Shown here: one piece after another, positions 17,524 to 26,045 of the stretch | Numbering within the stretch: the stretch's first letter is position 1 | How the letters are laid out: every line of letters starts with the position of its first letter | Source: an uncultured Blastocatellia bacterium | GTDB taxonomy: Bacteria; Acidobacteriota; Blastocatellia; Pyrinomonadales; Pyrinomonadaceae | Direction of reading: 5' to 3' | DNA: 61,743 nt | NCBI GenBank assembly: GCA_946480785.1 | Contig: CAMLLD010000037.1 | Coordinates: 1-61,743, forward strand | Notes under the pieces: model-generated | Seen by the model: the letters and a program-made list of their open reading frames with translations, nothing else | Databases searched by the model: none | Told to the model about the DNA's origin: nothing | Program-made: the position numbers and the translations under genes

Positions 17524-18676
17524 CTAGGGCGTGATCCGGATCGTGCCCATATTGCTCGTCTGACCGTGTGCCTTGATCGTTACCTGGCAGGTACCGGCGG
17601 CGAGGGTGTCGGGCAATCTGAAGAGGACCTGGGCTAGATCGGTGTTCGGTGGCACGCACGTCCGTCGCAGGAACGTTGAAGGGTTGGTTGTTAGCGTCGA
17701 CGAGGTTCACGACTACATTCGCCGCTGTCTCGCCTGGATTCAGTCTCAGGTTTTGAGCGAAGATCATTACGACCGTGTTCTGACCAGGTGGCAGGAAAAA
17801 CGAGCTGGCGAAATTCTGAACTTTGAAGGGATCGCGCGTAAGGAACAAGGAATCAACCGCTGCGGCCTCCTGTGCGGCAGGGCCTGAGTCTTCCAGCGCC
17901 AGCAGAAAATCGTCATCGAGGATCGTGCCCACGCCGGTACCATCCGCGATCGTCGTACCAAACGGTTCGCTGAGATTCACGGAGAACGTCTCATCCGGCT
18001 CCATCGTAGTGTCGCCGATAACAACCACATCCACAGTGCGAGTTACTACCCCGGGTTGAAAGATAACCACTGTATTGATCGAGTTGTAATCAGTCCCCGC
18101 AGTCGCGGTCCCGTTCGCCGTAGTGCATCTGACGGCGATCGCTTCAACACTCGCGGCGGAAAGAGTCAACGTAAACGTAGCCGTCTTCGTCCCGACATTC
18201 CCCTCGATAATGCTCACGTCGTTGATACTAATTGTCGGCCCATCATCATCAACGATGAATCCAGTCCCGCGGCTCGTGTTCACGGTCGCGTTCTGAACGT
18301 TCGAGATATCCAGAAAGAACGTTTCCTGCGTCTCATCGACCGTATCGCCGTTGACCAGGACCACCACTGACTTCTCCACTTCTCCCGGCGCGAAAGAGAG
18401 CGCACCTGAAGTCGCAACGTAATCGGAACCCGCGGTCGCCGTACCGTCTGCCGTGGCAAAGTTACACGTAACGGTTTGCGAAGCTGCACCCGAGAGCGTG
18501 ACGGAAAACGTCGCCTGCGTCGTACCGGCGTTCCCCTCAGTAACGAGAGCGTCGTGGACCGTAATCGACGGCGTCTGGGCGGCAGCATTAACACTCGCGG
18601 CCAGCAGTAGGAACGCAGCGATCATCATGAGGCCAAAGCGCATAACAAGCGGACGAAAAGAAAAGTGAGTTGTCAT
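17524..18676 (-). CDS. secreted Calx-beta repeat protein, frameshifted near its 3' end
   Basis: A signal peptide (cleaved after NAAAQ) is followed by two Calx-beta domains (about 35-140 and 145-255), each with the acidic calcium-binding pattern (TADGTATAGSDY, TTANGTATAGTDY; DETQETFFLDIS, EPDETFSVNLS). A C-terminal adhesin-like domain begins near SLFLTRDPFKVQNF. Near 17650 the frame changes. In the original frame translation runs on to 17432 through unrelated residues and antisense to the toxin gene. In the next frame it reads PPNTDLAQVLFRLPD...GTCQVTIKAHGQTS, a natural ending with stop at 17524. One inserted base or two lost bases explain it. Whether this is a sequencing error or a real lesion is unknown. 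Confidence 0.75.
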
Positions 18677-18889
18677 AATCTATTCAGGTTTTCCGTCTTT
18701 CTGGGAGCCAGATGTTAGAAACACTCAATACCGCAATCATTCCAGCCCCGGCGATAAATTGAAGGTGGGAGAGTCGGGATCAGCATCATAGCACACTCGC
18801 AAAGCGGCGGTAGTCGTCTCGCCTGAGCGGGCCGGTTTCGTATATCCTTCCCGCCTGCATCCGCAAACGAAAATTCTCGGGAGAAAATT

Positions 18890-19264
18890 ATGAGCGAACG
18901 AAGCGTCACCTTTTACCGTTGGGACGACATGCCGAAAGAAAGTCTGAACGAGTTGTTGGACCGCCGGTTGATAACCGCCGACCGCGTCATGCTCGCGCAT
19001 GTTTATCTCAAAAAGGGCGCGATCGTGCCGCGTCATTCTCACGAAAACGAGCAGCTCACTTACATTCTCGAAGGCGGCCTGCGCTTCTGGATCGGTGAAG
19101 ACGAAGCGCAGGTCGTCGACGTTCGCGCCGGTGAAGTGCTGCACATTCCCTCGCACGTGCAGCACAAAGCGGAAGCACTCGAAGACACGCTCGACGTCGA
19201 CATCTTCAGTCCGCCCCGTCAGGATTGGCTCGACAAAACAGACGATTACTTACGACAACAATAG
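18890..19264 (+). CDS. cupin domain protein
   Basis: A 124-residue single-domain beta-barrel protein. The two cupin motifs are visible: PRHSHENEQLTYILEG with the metal-binding His and Glu residues, and VRAGEVLHIPSHVQHKAEA with the third His. It resembles KdgF/YhhW-type small cupins that act on sugars or other small molecules. CGGGAG precedes the ATG. An SDR gene follows 12 nt later, so the two probably form an operon and may act in one pathway. Substrate is not predictable. Confidence 0.85.
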   Translation: MSERSVTFYRWDDMPKESLNELLDRRLITADRVMLAHVYLKKGAIVPRHSHENEQLTYILEGGLRFWIGEDEAQVVDVRAGEVLHIPSHVQHKAEALEDTLDVDIFSPPRQDWLDKTDDYLRQQ

Positions 19265-19276
19265 GAGTGGACCATC

Positions 19277-20068
19277 ATGGATCTCGGTCTCAAAGATAAA
19301 GTGGCGCTGGTGGCCGCCAGCAGCCAGGGACTCGGCCGTGCTGTCGCGGAGGAACTCGCCGCCGAAGGCGCGTCGCTGCTTCTCTGCGCGCGCAACGCCG
19401 CTACGCTCGCAGAAACTACAGCAGCAATCGCCGATCGCACCGGCGCACACGTCCTCGGTGTGCCTGCCGATGTGCGAGACGACGCACAGATAAAACACTT
19501 AGTCGCCGCGGGCAACGAACGTTTCGGACGCATCGACATCCTAGTGACGAATGCAGGTGGTCCACCGGCGGGCCTTTTCGACCAGCTGACGCAGGAACAA
19601 TGGGACCAGGCAATACAGCTCACGCTTTACAGCACGGTTCGTCTCGCGCGCGCAGTGCTGCCGGGTATGAAAGCGCGGCGTTGGGGACGGATTGTGAACA
19701 TCACGTCGATCGCGGTGAAGCAGCCCATCGATGGCTTGTTGTTGTCGAACAGTATGCGCGCGGCGGTTACGGGTTTCGCGCGCACGCTCGCAAATGAAGT
19801 CGCGACGGACGGTGTGACGGTGAACAACATCATGCCGGGCTACACGCGCACCGAGCGTTTGCAGGAACTGGCGGAATACATGGCGCAGAAACAGGGCATC
19901 ACCGAGAGTGAGTTTCGCGGGACGTGGGAACGTGAGATTCCCATGGGCCGTCTCGGCGAACCGCGCGAACTCGCGGCGCTGGCCGCGTTTTTAGTTTCCG
20001 AACGCGCGAGTTACATTACGGGTACGTCGATTCAATGCGACGGCGGTTGGATCAAATCACTGCTTTAG
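19277..20068 (+). CDS. atypical short-chain dehydrogenase/reductase (FabG-like, degenerate active site)
   Basis: The 263-residue Rossmann protein has the nucleotide-binding region VALVAASSQGLGRAVAEEL, the NAGG element and the C-terminal YITGTSIQCDGG typical of the family. The catalytic Tyr-x-x-x-Lys is replaced: the aligned segment reads LSNSMRAAV, giving Ser and Arg. This matches the known 'BKR-like SDR-like' subgroup lacking a perfect tetrad, so the ketoacyl-ACP reductase label often attached to it should not be read as an activity. A strong ribosome site (TAGGAGTGG) precedes the ATG. Confidence 0.85.
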   Translation: MDLGLKDKVALVAASSQGLGRAVAEELAAEGASLLLCARNAATLAETTAAIADRTGAHVLGVPADVRDDAQIKHLVAAGNERFGRIDILVTNAGGPPAGLFDQLTQEQWDQAIQLTLYSTVRLARAVLPGMKARRWGRIVNITSIAVKQPIDGLLLSNSMRAAVTGFARTLANEVATDGVTVNNIMPGYTRTERLQELAEYMAQKQGITESEFRGTWEREIPMGRLGEPRELAALAAFLVSERASYITGTSIQCDGGWIKSLL

Positions 20069-20134
20069 GAAGGACGACGATCGTGATCAAGACGATTCGC
20101 GGCAGCACTAATTAGTAACTCGATAAGTCAGAGT

Positions 20135-20752
20135 TTGAACGACTCATCGGCCCTTACCGGCGACTTCGCGGGCGAGGGAGTGATCGTGGATATCGGGACC
20201 GGCGACGGGCGCTTTGTATATCAGTCTGCGCGGCGGAACCCGAAGAAGTTTTACATCGGGATCGATCCGAGCACGAAGCCGCTGGAGAAGATCTCGGAGA
20301 AGATCTATCGCAAGCCGGCGAAGGGCGGCGCGGCTAACGTGCTGTTCATTCAAGCGGCGGTTGAAGATTTGCCCGCGGAGTTGGACGGTGTGGCTGATGA
20401 GCTGCACGTTCATTTTCCATGGGGCAGTTTGTTGCGCGCGGTCGCGACCGGAGAGGTTGCGGTGCTTCAGAACCTGCGCCGGATCTGTTCTCTCGGATCT
20501 CTCTTCGAAGTCGTGATCGGATTAGATCCAGTTCGAGATCGATCCGAGCTCGAGCGTCTCGAAATTCCTGAGCTCTCGCTGCAACACGTCGACGAGGTTC
20601 TTAGTCGTAAGTATTTAGCGGCGGGTTTTGAAATCACCGAACGCGGCATACTGCCGGCGTCCGAATGGCCTGAATTCAACACCTCGTGGGCCAAACGCCT
20701 ACAGCAAAGCGGCAATCGACCGATCACGTATCTAATCTCTCGCGCGGTCTAG
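20135..20752 (+). CDS. KamB/NpmA-like 16S rRNA (A1408) methyltransferase homologue, 5' end damaged
   Basis: The readable frame (205 residues, TTG start) contains a class I methyltransferase SAM motif VDIGTGDGRFVY, then FYIGIDPS, NVLFIQAAVEDLPAEL and HFPWGSLL. Together these are characteristic of the KamB/NpmA family, which methylates A1408 of 16S rRNA and confers aminoglycoside resistance in known members. The start looks wrong: GTG 20083 in another frame reads MIKTIRGST, and beyond two stops LDKSEFERLIGPYRR, both resembling the normal N-terminus of this family. At least two small indels separate these from the main frame. Either sequencing errors or decay; activity cannot be assumed. Confidence 0.7.
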   Translation: MNDSSALTGDFAGEGVIVDIGTGDGRFVYQSARRNPKKFYIGIDPSTKPLEKISEKIYRKPAKGGAANVLFIQAAVEDLPAELDGVADELHVHFPWGSLLRAVATGEVAVLQNLRRICSLGSLFEVVIGLDPVRDRSELERLEIPELSLQHVDEVLSRKYLAAGFEITERGILPASEWPEFNTSWAKRLQQSGNRPITYLISRAV

Positions 20753-20842
20753 CGCATTTCTAATCTTCCCGCAGACAATCGACACGCTTTCGTCACCTGC
20801 CTTGTGTTGAATGCGCCTTTTCACGAAAGGAAGGAGTTGGTT

Positions 20843-21370
20843 ATGGCGAAGAGTGCTGCGGGAAAGGCTGCGCAGGGCAACCAGAGTAACGACATATCGA
20901 AAGAGAACACCCCTGAGAACGATGTTGTCGAGCATTTACAACGACAGGTGGCAAACGCGTTTGTGTTATACGCAAACTACAAACACTATCACTGGCAAAC
21001 GTTCGGCCCGCTGTTTCGCGATTTACACTTGCTGTTCGATGAGTTTGCGGCAGCGGTGTTGGAGAGTATCGACGATTTCGCGGAACGCTTGCGGATGATT
21101 GGGCAGGATCCGGTCTTTCGTCCTGAAGACATCGCGCGGTTCGCGACCGTCAGTGTTTCCGGCGACGCGGGTACAATGCGCGAGATGATCGCTGAAGCTG
21201 ATGCGAACCTTGTCATTGTGATCGGCGAAATGCGGGAAGCCGCGCGAGTGGCTGACGACAACGACGACCCGGGCACGAACGATCTCTTTTCCGGCCTCGT
21301 CCGCGTTCACGAGAAACACGAGTGGTGGCTGCGCGACATCCTCGAAAAGGGCGACGGTCTGACCGTCTAA
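20843..21370 (+). CDS. dps: Dps-family ferritin-like DNA-protection protein
   Basis: A 175-residue protein with a Lys/Asn-rich N-terminal tail (~35 residues) and a Dps four-helix domain. The ferroxidase signature is seen in NYKHYHWQTFGPLFRDLHLLFDE and later in ESIDDFAERLRMIG, followed by HEKHEWWLRDIL. Dps oligomers store iron and shield DNA under oxidative stress. The start at 20843 was chosen because AGGAAGGAG lies immediately upstream; an in-frame GTG at 20804 is less likely. A palindromic repeat element follows the stop. Confidence 0.88.
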   Translation: MAKSAAGKAAQGNQSNDISKENTPENDVVEHLQRQVANAFVLYANYKHYHWQTFGPLFRDLHLLFDEFAAAVLESIDDFAERLRMIGQDPVFRPEDIARFATVSVSGDAGTMREMIAEADANLVIVIGEMREAARVADDNDDPGTNDLFSGLVRVHEKHEWWLRDILEKGDGLTV

Positions 21371-21377
21371 CTTCGCC

Positions 21378-21465
21378 AACGCCTTCAGCGTTGGAACGTT
21401 CCCTTTTGTCTTGTTCCCAGGGTTGCAGCAACCCTGGGCTCGAACTAGCAAACGCCTTCGGCGTT
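21378..21465 (+). repeat. dispersed three-box palindromic repeat, copy B
   Basis: Box 1 AACGCCTTCAGCGTT (21378-21392), box 2 with a perfect 10-bp CCCAGGGTTG/CAACCCTGGG stem (21416-21438) and box 3 AACGCCTTCGGCGTT (21451-21465). The gaps are 23 and 12 nt. It fills the space between the convergent dps and DinB genes, where it could act as a two-way terminator. Confidence 0.85.
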
Positions 21466-21476
21466 ATATCGCGACT

Positions 21477-21986
21477 TCAACTGAAGCTCTGATCGTCGGC
21501 GGAGGGGCCGTAGAGGGCGGGGACCTTTTGGCCCATCAGCCGCAGGTAAACCGTCATCTGGCCGCGATGATGGGCCCAGTGATTGATCGTCTCCTGAATC
21601 ATCATGTAACGCTGCTCTTCGAGCACGACGTTCCCACCCGCCAGTAACTTCCAATTCGTTCGCAGATGCTCGTCCGTCGTCTTCTCCAACGCCGCGCGAG
21701 CCCCGGCAGCAGAGTCGTCGAGCGCTTTGATCAACTCCTCGCTCGTCTCGTGTTTCTCACGCTTCATCTCCTGTCCCTTCGGCGGCGCGACATCCAGTTC
21801 GTCACGTTCGATCTCCATCTGAATCCACATCGGAATCGTCGCCACCATATCCGCGAGATAACCAAAGATCATCGAGCGTTCGTGCGGCTTCCAATCGTAT
21901 TTCCCCGCCGGCACTTCCGCCAGCGCTTTGCGCGACCGCTCCACCTCCCGATCAAGCTCCTCGCGTAAAAATTCAGTCAGTTTCAT
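21477..21986 (-). CDS. DinB/YfiT-family putative metal-dependent hydrolase
   Basis: A 169-residue four-helix DinB-superfamily protein. The C-terminal metal-binding pair is seen in MMIQETINHWAHHRGQMTVYLRLMG (HxxxH). Members are often thiol-dependent transferases or hydrolases with unknown substrates. The product ends SADDQSFS 12 nt from the palindromic repeat. It is not closely similar to the two DinB-like proteins at 34371-35379. Confidence 0.8.
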   Translation of the reverse strand: MKLTEFLREELDREVERSRKALAEVPAGKYDWKPHERSMIFGYLADMVATIPMWIQMEIERDELDVAPPKGQEMKREKHETSEELIKALDDSAAGARAALEKTTDEHLRTNWKLLAGGNVVLEEQRYMMIQETINHWAHHRGQMTVYLRLMGQKVPALYGPSADDQSFS

Positions 21987-22066
21987 TCCTGCCTCCGAAT
22001 CCGCATTATGATTTTCTGTTGACGTTGTGAGAATCTAACACCTGAGCCAGTCGTTACAAACCGGGG

Positions 22067-23551
22067 ATGCTGATCCAGCACAACATTACACACTCCTTCA
22101 ATTCTCCGATCGTGATCGCGTTGCTCGTTACGCTTGGAGCCGGCTTGCTCTACATCCTCTGGCGCGAAGTGCGAAAGATTCCGCCGAAGCTGCTCACCCT
22201 AATGGCGACGGCCTTCGTCGACATGCTCGGCGTGTTGATGATCTTTCCGCTGTTGCCGTTCTACGTGAAAAATCTCGGCGGCTCCGGATTTAACTTTCTC
22301 GGCCATCATCTCGGCATCGGCTTCATCACCAGCGTCATCGTCGCTTCGTTCACAGTGGCCCAACTGCTGGCCGCGCCGATGTGGGGCCGTTTCTCGGATC
22401 GGGTCGGACGCCGTCCCGCATTGCTGATCGCCTTGAGCGCTTCAGCGATCGCGTACCTGATCTTCGGTTTTGCTCAATCACTGTGGTTACTGCTGTTGTC
22501 GCGCGTCGTGCAGGGCGCGGGCGGCGGCACGGTTGGGGTGATCCAGGCTTACGTCGCGGACTCAACCGCGCCACACGATCGCGCACGCGCGCTCGGCTGG
22601 CTATCGGCGACAACCAATCTCGGCGTCGCACTCGGACCCGTGCTCGGTTCGTTTGCGATCGCTTTAGGTAAACGCGACATCATTCCCGGCGCCGCACATC
22701 TGGAGATGGGCCACGCAGCACCCGGAATCCTCGCGGCGTTACTCTGCCTCATCAACATCGCATTTGCCGCACGTTATCTAACCGAGTCACGCAATCCGAG
22801 CGATCACGTCCAGAAGGAAGGCGAAGTACGCCGCACGTCGCGGCAGATCATCTGGCGCGTGCTCTCGCATTCAAGCGAACCGTCCTCACGTTTGATCTGG
22901 ATCTACGCGATCGCGATGGGCGCGTTTCAGGGCAGCTTCTCGGTCCTCGCGCTCTTCCTCAACGCACGCTTCCAGGTGACGGAGCAAACGATCGGTTACT
23001 TCTTCATGTACGTGGGATCGATCTCCGTCTTCACACGCGTGCTGCTGCTCGGACGGATGGTCGACTGGCTTGGGGAAGCAAAACTATCGCGACTCGGCCT
23101 GGTGCTACTCGCATTCGGCGTGCTCGGAATGCCGCTCGCGCGAAACCTCGGCACACTCGCCATCGCCGTGGCGCTGATACCGCTCGGTACTGCGTTTACT
23201 TTTCCGTGTGTGACGGCGTTGCTGTCGCGGATCATCCAGCCGCGCGAGCGCGGGCTGTTCATGGGCATGCAGCAGACGTACGGCGGCGTAGCGCGCGCGT
23301 TCTCGCCGTTGTTTTTCGGCTGGGCCTTCGACTCGCTCGGCGTCTCGTCGCCTTACTTCTTCGCGTCGGTTTTTATCTTCGGCACCGTTTTTCTGAGCGC
23401 CGGTTTGGACAAGTATGCGAAGCTCGAACGTCCACCCGCGCCGGCGGTAGAACCGGTCGTGCCGAACACGGTAGAGACGCCGCTTACTCGTTCAGATTAT
23501 CCAGCGACGCAAACTTCCAGCCAGCCTTTGTCTGCCGGAAGTGATAAATAA
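22067..23551 (+). CDS. MFS transporter (TetA-like drug-efflux type)
   Basis: A 494-residue major facilitator protein with about 12-13 membrane helices. The motif-A loop GRFSDRVGRRPALL lies between helices 2 and 3, and SRVVQGAGGGTVGVIQAYVADS corresponds to helix 5 of the DHA1 group. An extra N-terminal helix (IALLVTLGAGLLYILW) precedes the first canonical one. The similarity is to tetracycline/multidrug proton antiporters; the substrate is unknown. The 3' end overlaps the convergent small secreted-protein gene by 68 nt. Confidence 0.88.
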   Translation: MLIQHNITHSFNSPIVIALLVTLGAGLLYILWREVRKIPPKLLTLMATAFVDMLGVLMIFPLLPFYVKNLGGSGFNFLGHHLGIGFITSVIVASFTVAQLLAAPMWGRFSDRVGRRPALLIALSASAIAYLIFGFAQSLWLLLLSRVVQGAGGGTVGVIQAYVADSTAPHDRARALGWLSATTNLGVALGPVLGSFAIALGKRDIIPGAAHLEMGHAAPGILAALLCLINIAFAARYLTESRNPSDHVQKEGEVRRTSRQIIWRVLSHSSEPSSRLIWIYAIAMGAFQGSFSVLALFLNARFQVTEQTIGYFFMYVGSISVFTRVLLLGRMVDWLGEAKLSRLGLVLLAFGVLGMPLARNLGTLAIAVALIPLGTAFTFPCVTALLSRIIQPRERGLFMGMQQTYGGVARAFSPLFFGWAFDSLGVSSPYFFASVFIFGTVFLSAGLDKYAKLERPPAPAVEPVVPNTVETPLTRSDYPATQTSSQPLSAGSDK

Positions 23552-23879
23552 CAACTTCATTGCCCGCAGCGTCCGGACAGGCTACAGTAAACGCTCTAGC
23601 GTTACCCGGATCCATCTCTGGTTTTGCTTTACTGAAACAGGCTGCGGCATCGGTCTGTTCATTGAAGACCTGCCGAAAGCGTTTTGCTAGCTGAGCTTTC
23701 GTTTTGACAGTCGGTATGCCGTAAGACATGCCAATGGGAAACTGCGACAGCCGCGCGACCGCTTCAACGTTTCGATTCGTCACTGCGAGTCTGAACTCTT
23801 GCCAGAACGTTTCTCTGGCGTCCTGGGCCAGCGGCAATACACTGATTAGAAAGATTGTGTTCAAAAGGAGACTGGTCAT
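23484..23879 (-). CDS. small secreted protein of unknown function
   Basis: A 131-residue protein with a signal peptide (MTSLLLNTIFLISVLPLAQ) and a compact alpha/beta body: FWQEFRLAVTNRNVEAVARLSQFP, KRFRQVFNEQ and a C-terminal YHFRQTKAGWKFASLDNL. The pattern is like NTF2/SnoaL-type secreted domains. The 3' end overlaps the MFS gene by 68 nt. Its ATG (23879-23877) overlaps, on the opposite strand, the ATG of the S9 peptidase gene (23878-23880). A GTG at 23885 is an alternative start. The sequence looks truly coding. Confidence 0.7.
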   Translation of the reverse strand: MTSLLLNTIFLISVLPLAQDARETFWQEFRLAVTNRNVEAVARLSQFPIGMSYGIPTVKTKAQLAKRFRQVFNEQTDAAACFSKAKPEMDPGNARAFTVACPDAAGNEVVIYHFRQTKAGWKFASLDNLNE

Positions 23880-26043
23880 GCGCACGTCCCGTTATTGTTC
23901 GGTTTTCTTGTTGCTCTTCCTTACGACCGTTGCGGTCGCGCTCAGTTTATCGCAAGCCGGTCCAGTTGCGGCAAGCTCGACTCAATCGTTCACAGTCGAA
24001 CAGATCAAGAGCTATCCGTTTCCGAACGAGCTCACTGCGGCGAAATCCGGCGCACGTATCGCGTGGGCCTTCAACGAGCGTGGCGTGCGCAACGTCTGGG
24101 TCGCCGATGGCCCTGATTTCAAACCACGCAAGCTCACAAACTACAACACAGACGACGGCCAGGAGCTGACGAGTCTCGCGATCTCGAGCGACGGCAAGTT
24201 TGTCATCTACGTGCGCGGCGGCGATCACGGCGCGAACTGGGAGATTTCGAGCGGCGTGGATCCCGCGCTGAACCCGGCGCAAACGCGCGTGCAACTGTGG
24301 AGCATTCCGTTCACCGGCGGTGAGCCGAAGCTCCTGAGCGACGGCGATGAACCCGTCATCTCGCCGAAAAGTGATCGCGTCGTTTTTGTTAAGGAACGCG
24401 CCGTTTGGTCCGTGCCGATCGACGGCTCGTCACCCGCGAAGCGACTCTTTTACGCGCGCGGCGAAGCTGACTCGATGGAGTGGTCGCCTGACGGTTCGCG
24501 TCTCGCTTTCGTTTCGGGCCGCGGCGATCACTCGTTCATCGGCGTCTACACCAACGACTCAACTCCGGTTCTTTATCTCGCGGCGTCAACTTCACGCGAC
24601 TCGAGTCCGCGCTGGTCGCCTGACGGCAAACGAATCGCGTTTGTGCGCCGTCCGGGAACGGGTGGCGCGCCTGAAGCGGTGCTCGAACAACGCCCGCAAG
24701 CATGGTCCATCTGGACCGCGGACGCCGCGACGGGCGAGGGAAGTCAGTTGTGGAAGAGTCCGTTTACGTTGAAGGGTTCGCCGCCGTCGACGGAAGGCGG
24801 CACGAACCTGCACTGGGCCGCGAACGGCCGCATCGTCTTTCTTTCTTATCTCGACGGCTGGCCGCATCTTTACTCGATTCTCGAAACCGGCGGCGAGCCG
24901 CTGTTGTTGACGCCCGGCAATTTCATGGCGGAGTACATCTCGATCAGCGCCGATCGCAAGTACATGTTCTTCGCCGCCAACTTCGGCAACGACGCGAACG
25001 ACATTGACCGACGTCACATCGTGATGGTTCCGGTTGATAAGGCTCAGCCGACTGTTTTGACGCCGGGCAAAGGTCTCGAATGGACGCCGTTCACAACCGG
25101 CGACAGCAATTACCTCGTCTACATCAGCGCGACTGCGCAACGGCCGCCGCTGCCGACGGTGATGCCGCTTCCGGGCGGCAAAGCACAGGTGCTCGCTGAA
25201 GATCGAGTGCCGCAGGATTTTCCGGCCGCGCAGTTGGTCACGCCGAAGAAGGTCGTGTTCAAAGCGCCGGATGGTGTCGACGTTCACGGCCAGTTGTTTG
25301 AAGCGGCGGGCGGCGCGACGAAGAAGCCGGCGATCGTTTTCGTGCACGGTGGTCCACCGCGGCAGATGCTGCTCGGCTGGCATTACTCTGACTACTACAC
25401 GAACTCCTACGCGATGAATCAATACCTCGCGAGCCACGGCTACGTCGTCTTGTCGGTAAACTATCGGCTCGGCATCGGCTACGGTCACGATTTTCATCGG
25501 CCGCCGGATGCGGGCGCGCAGGGCGCGTCGGAGTATCAGGATGTGAAAGCGGCAGGGGAGTATTTGCAGCGGCTGCCGCAAGTCGATCCGAAGCGTATTG
25601 GGATCTATGGTGGTTCTTACGGCGGCTTCCTCACGGCGCTCGCGCTCGCGCGTGACTCGGACCTGTTTGCGGCGGGTGTCGACATTCACGGCGTACACAA
25701 CTGGACTGCGGAGCGTGCGGCGGGCCTGCTCGAGAATCGTTACGAGAAGCCGCCGGATACGCAACGCGCCCTTGATGTGGCGTGGCAGTCGTCGCCGATC
25801 TCGTCGATTGATAAATGGAAGTCGCCGGTGTTGTTGATTCACGGCGACGACGATCGCAACGTTCGCTTTAGTCAGACTGTGGATCTCACGCGGCGTTTGG
25901 AGAAAGCGGGCGTAATGTTTGAAGAGTTGATAATCCCCGACGATACGCATCACTTCCTGCGCCACGCGAATTCGGTGCGGGTTGATGCGGCAGTGGCAAC
26001 GTTTTTTGATCGAGTATTCGGAATGAATCGAGGGAGTGAGTAA
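23878..26043 (+). CDS. S9-family serine peptidase (prolyl oligopeptidase/acylaminoacyl-peptidase type)
   Basis: A 721-residue secreted enzyme. The start at 23878 follows AAAAGGAGA and yields a signal peptide ending near PVAASS. The N-terminal two thirds is a beta propeller with repeated WSPDG/ISSDGK blades. The C-terminal alpha/beta hydrolase has the nucleophile in GGSYGGF (Ser580), Asp659 in HGDDDRNV and His691 in DDTHHF. It cleaves short peptides after export. The gene runs into a lipoprotein gene 2 nt downstream, so the two are likely cotranscribed. Confidence 0.92.
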   Translation: MRTSRYCSVFLLLFLTTVAVALSLSQAGPVAASSTQSFTVEQIKSYPFPNELTAAKSGARIAWAFNERGVRNVWVADGPDFKPRKLTNYNTDDGQELTSLAISSDGKFVIYVRGGDHGANWEISSGVDPALNPAQTRVQLWSIPFTGGEPKLLSDGDEPVISPKSDRVVFVKERAVWSVPIDGSSPAKRLFYARGEADSMEWSPDGSRLAFVSGRGDHSFIGVYTNDSTPVLYLAASTSRDSSPRWSPDGKRIAFVRRPGTGGAPEAVLEQRPQAWSIWTADAATGEGSQLWKSPFTLKGSPPSTEGGTNLHWAANGRIVFLSYLDGWPHLYSILETGGEPLLLTPGNFMAEYISISADRKYMFFAANFGNDANDIDRRHIVMVPVDKAQPTVLTPGKGLEWTPFTTGDSNYLVYISATAQRPPLPTVMPLPGGKAQVLAEDRVPQDFPAAQLVTPKKVVFKAPDGVDVHGQLFEAAGGATKKPAIVFVHGGPPRQMLLGWHYSDYYTNSYAMNQYLASHGYVVLSVNYRLGIGYGHDFHRPPDAGAQGASEYQDVKAAGEYLQRLPQVDPKRIGIYGGSYGGFLTALALARDSDLFAAGVDIHGVHNWTAERAAGLLENRYEKPPDTQRALDVAWQSSPISSIDKWKSPVLLIHGDDDRNVRFSQTVDLTRRLEKAGVMFEELIIPDDTHHFLRHANSVRVDAAVATFFDRVFGMNRGSE

Positions 26044-26045
26044 CG

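Noticed and set aside
24592..25965. 457-residue minus-strand frame inside the S9 peptidase gene
   Set aside because: Arg-rich antisense frame with no motif; the plus strand holds the full S9 catalytic domain.
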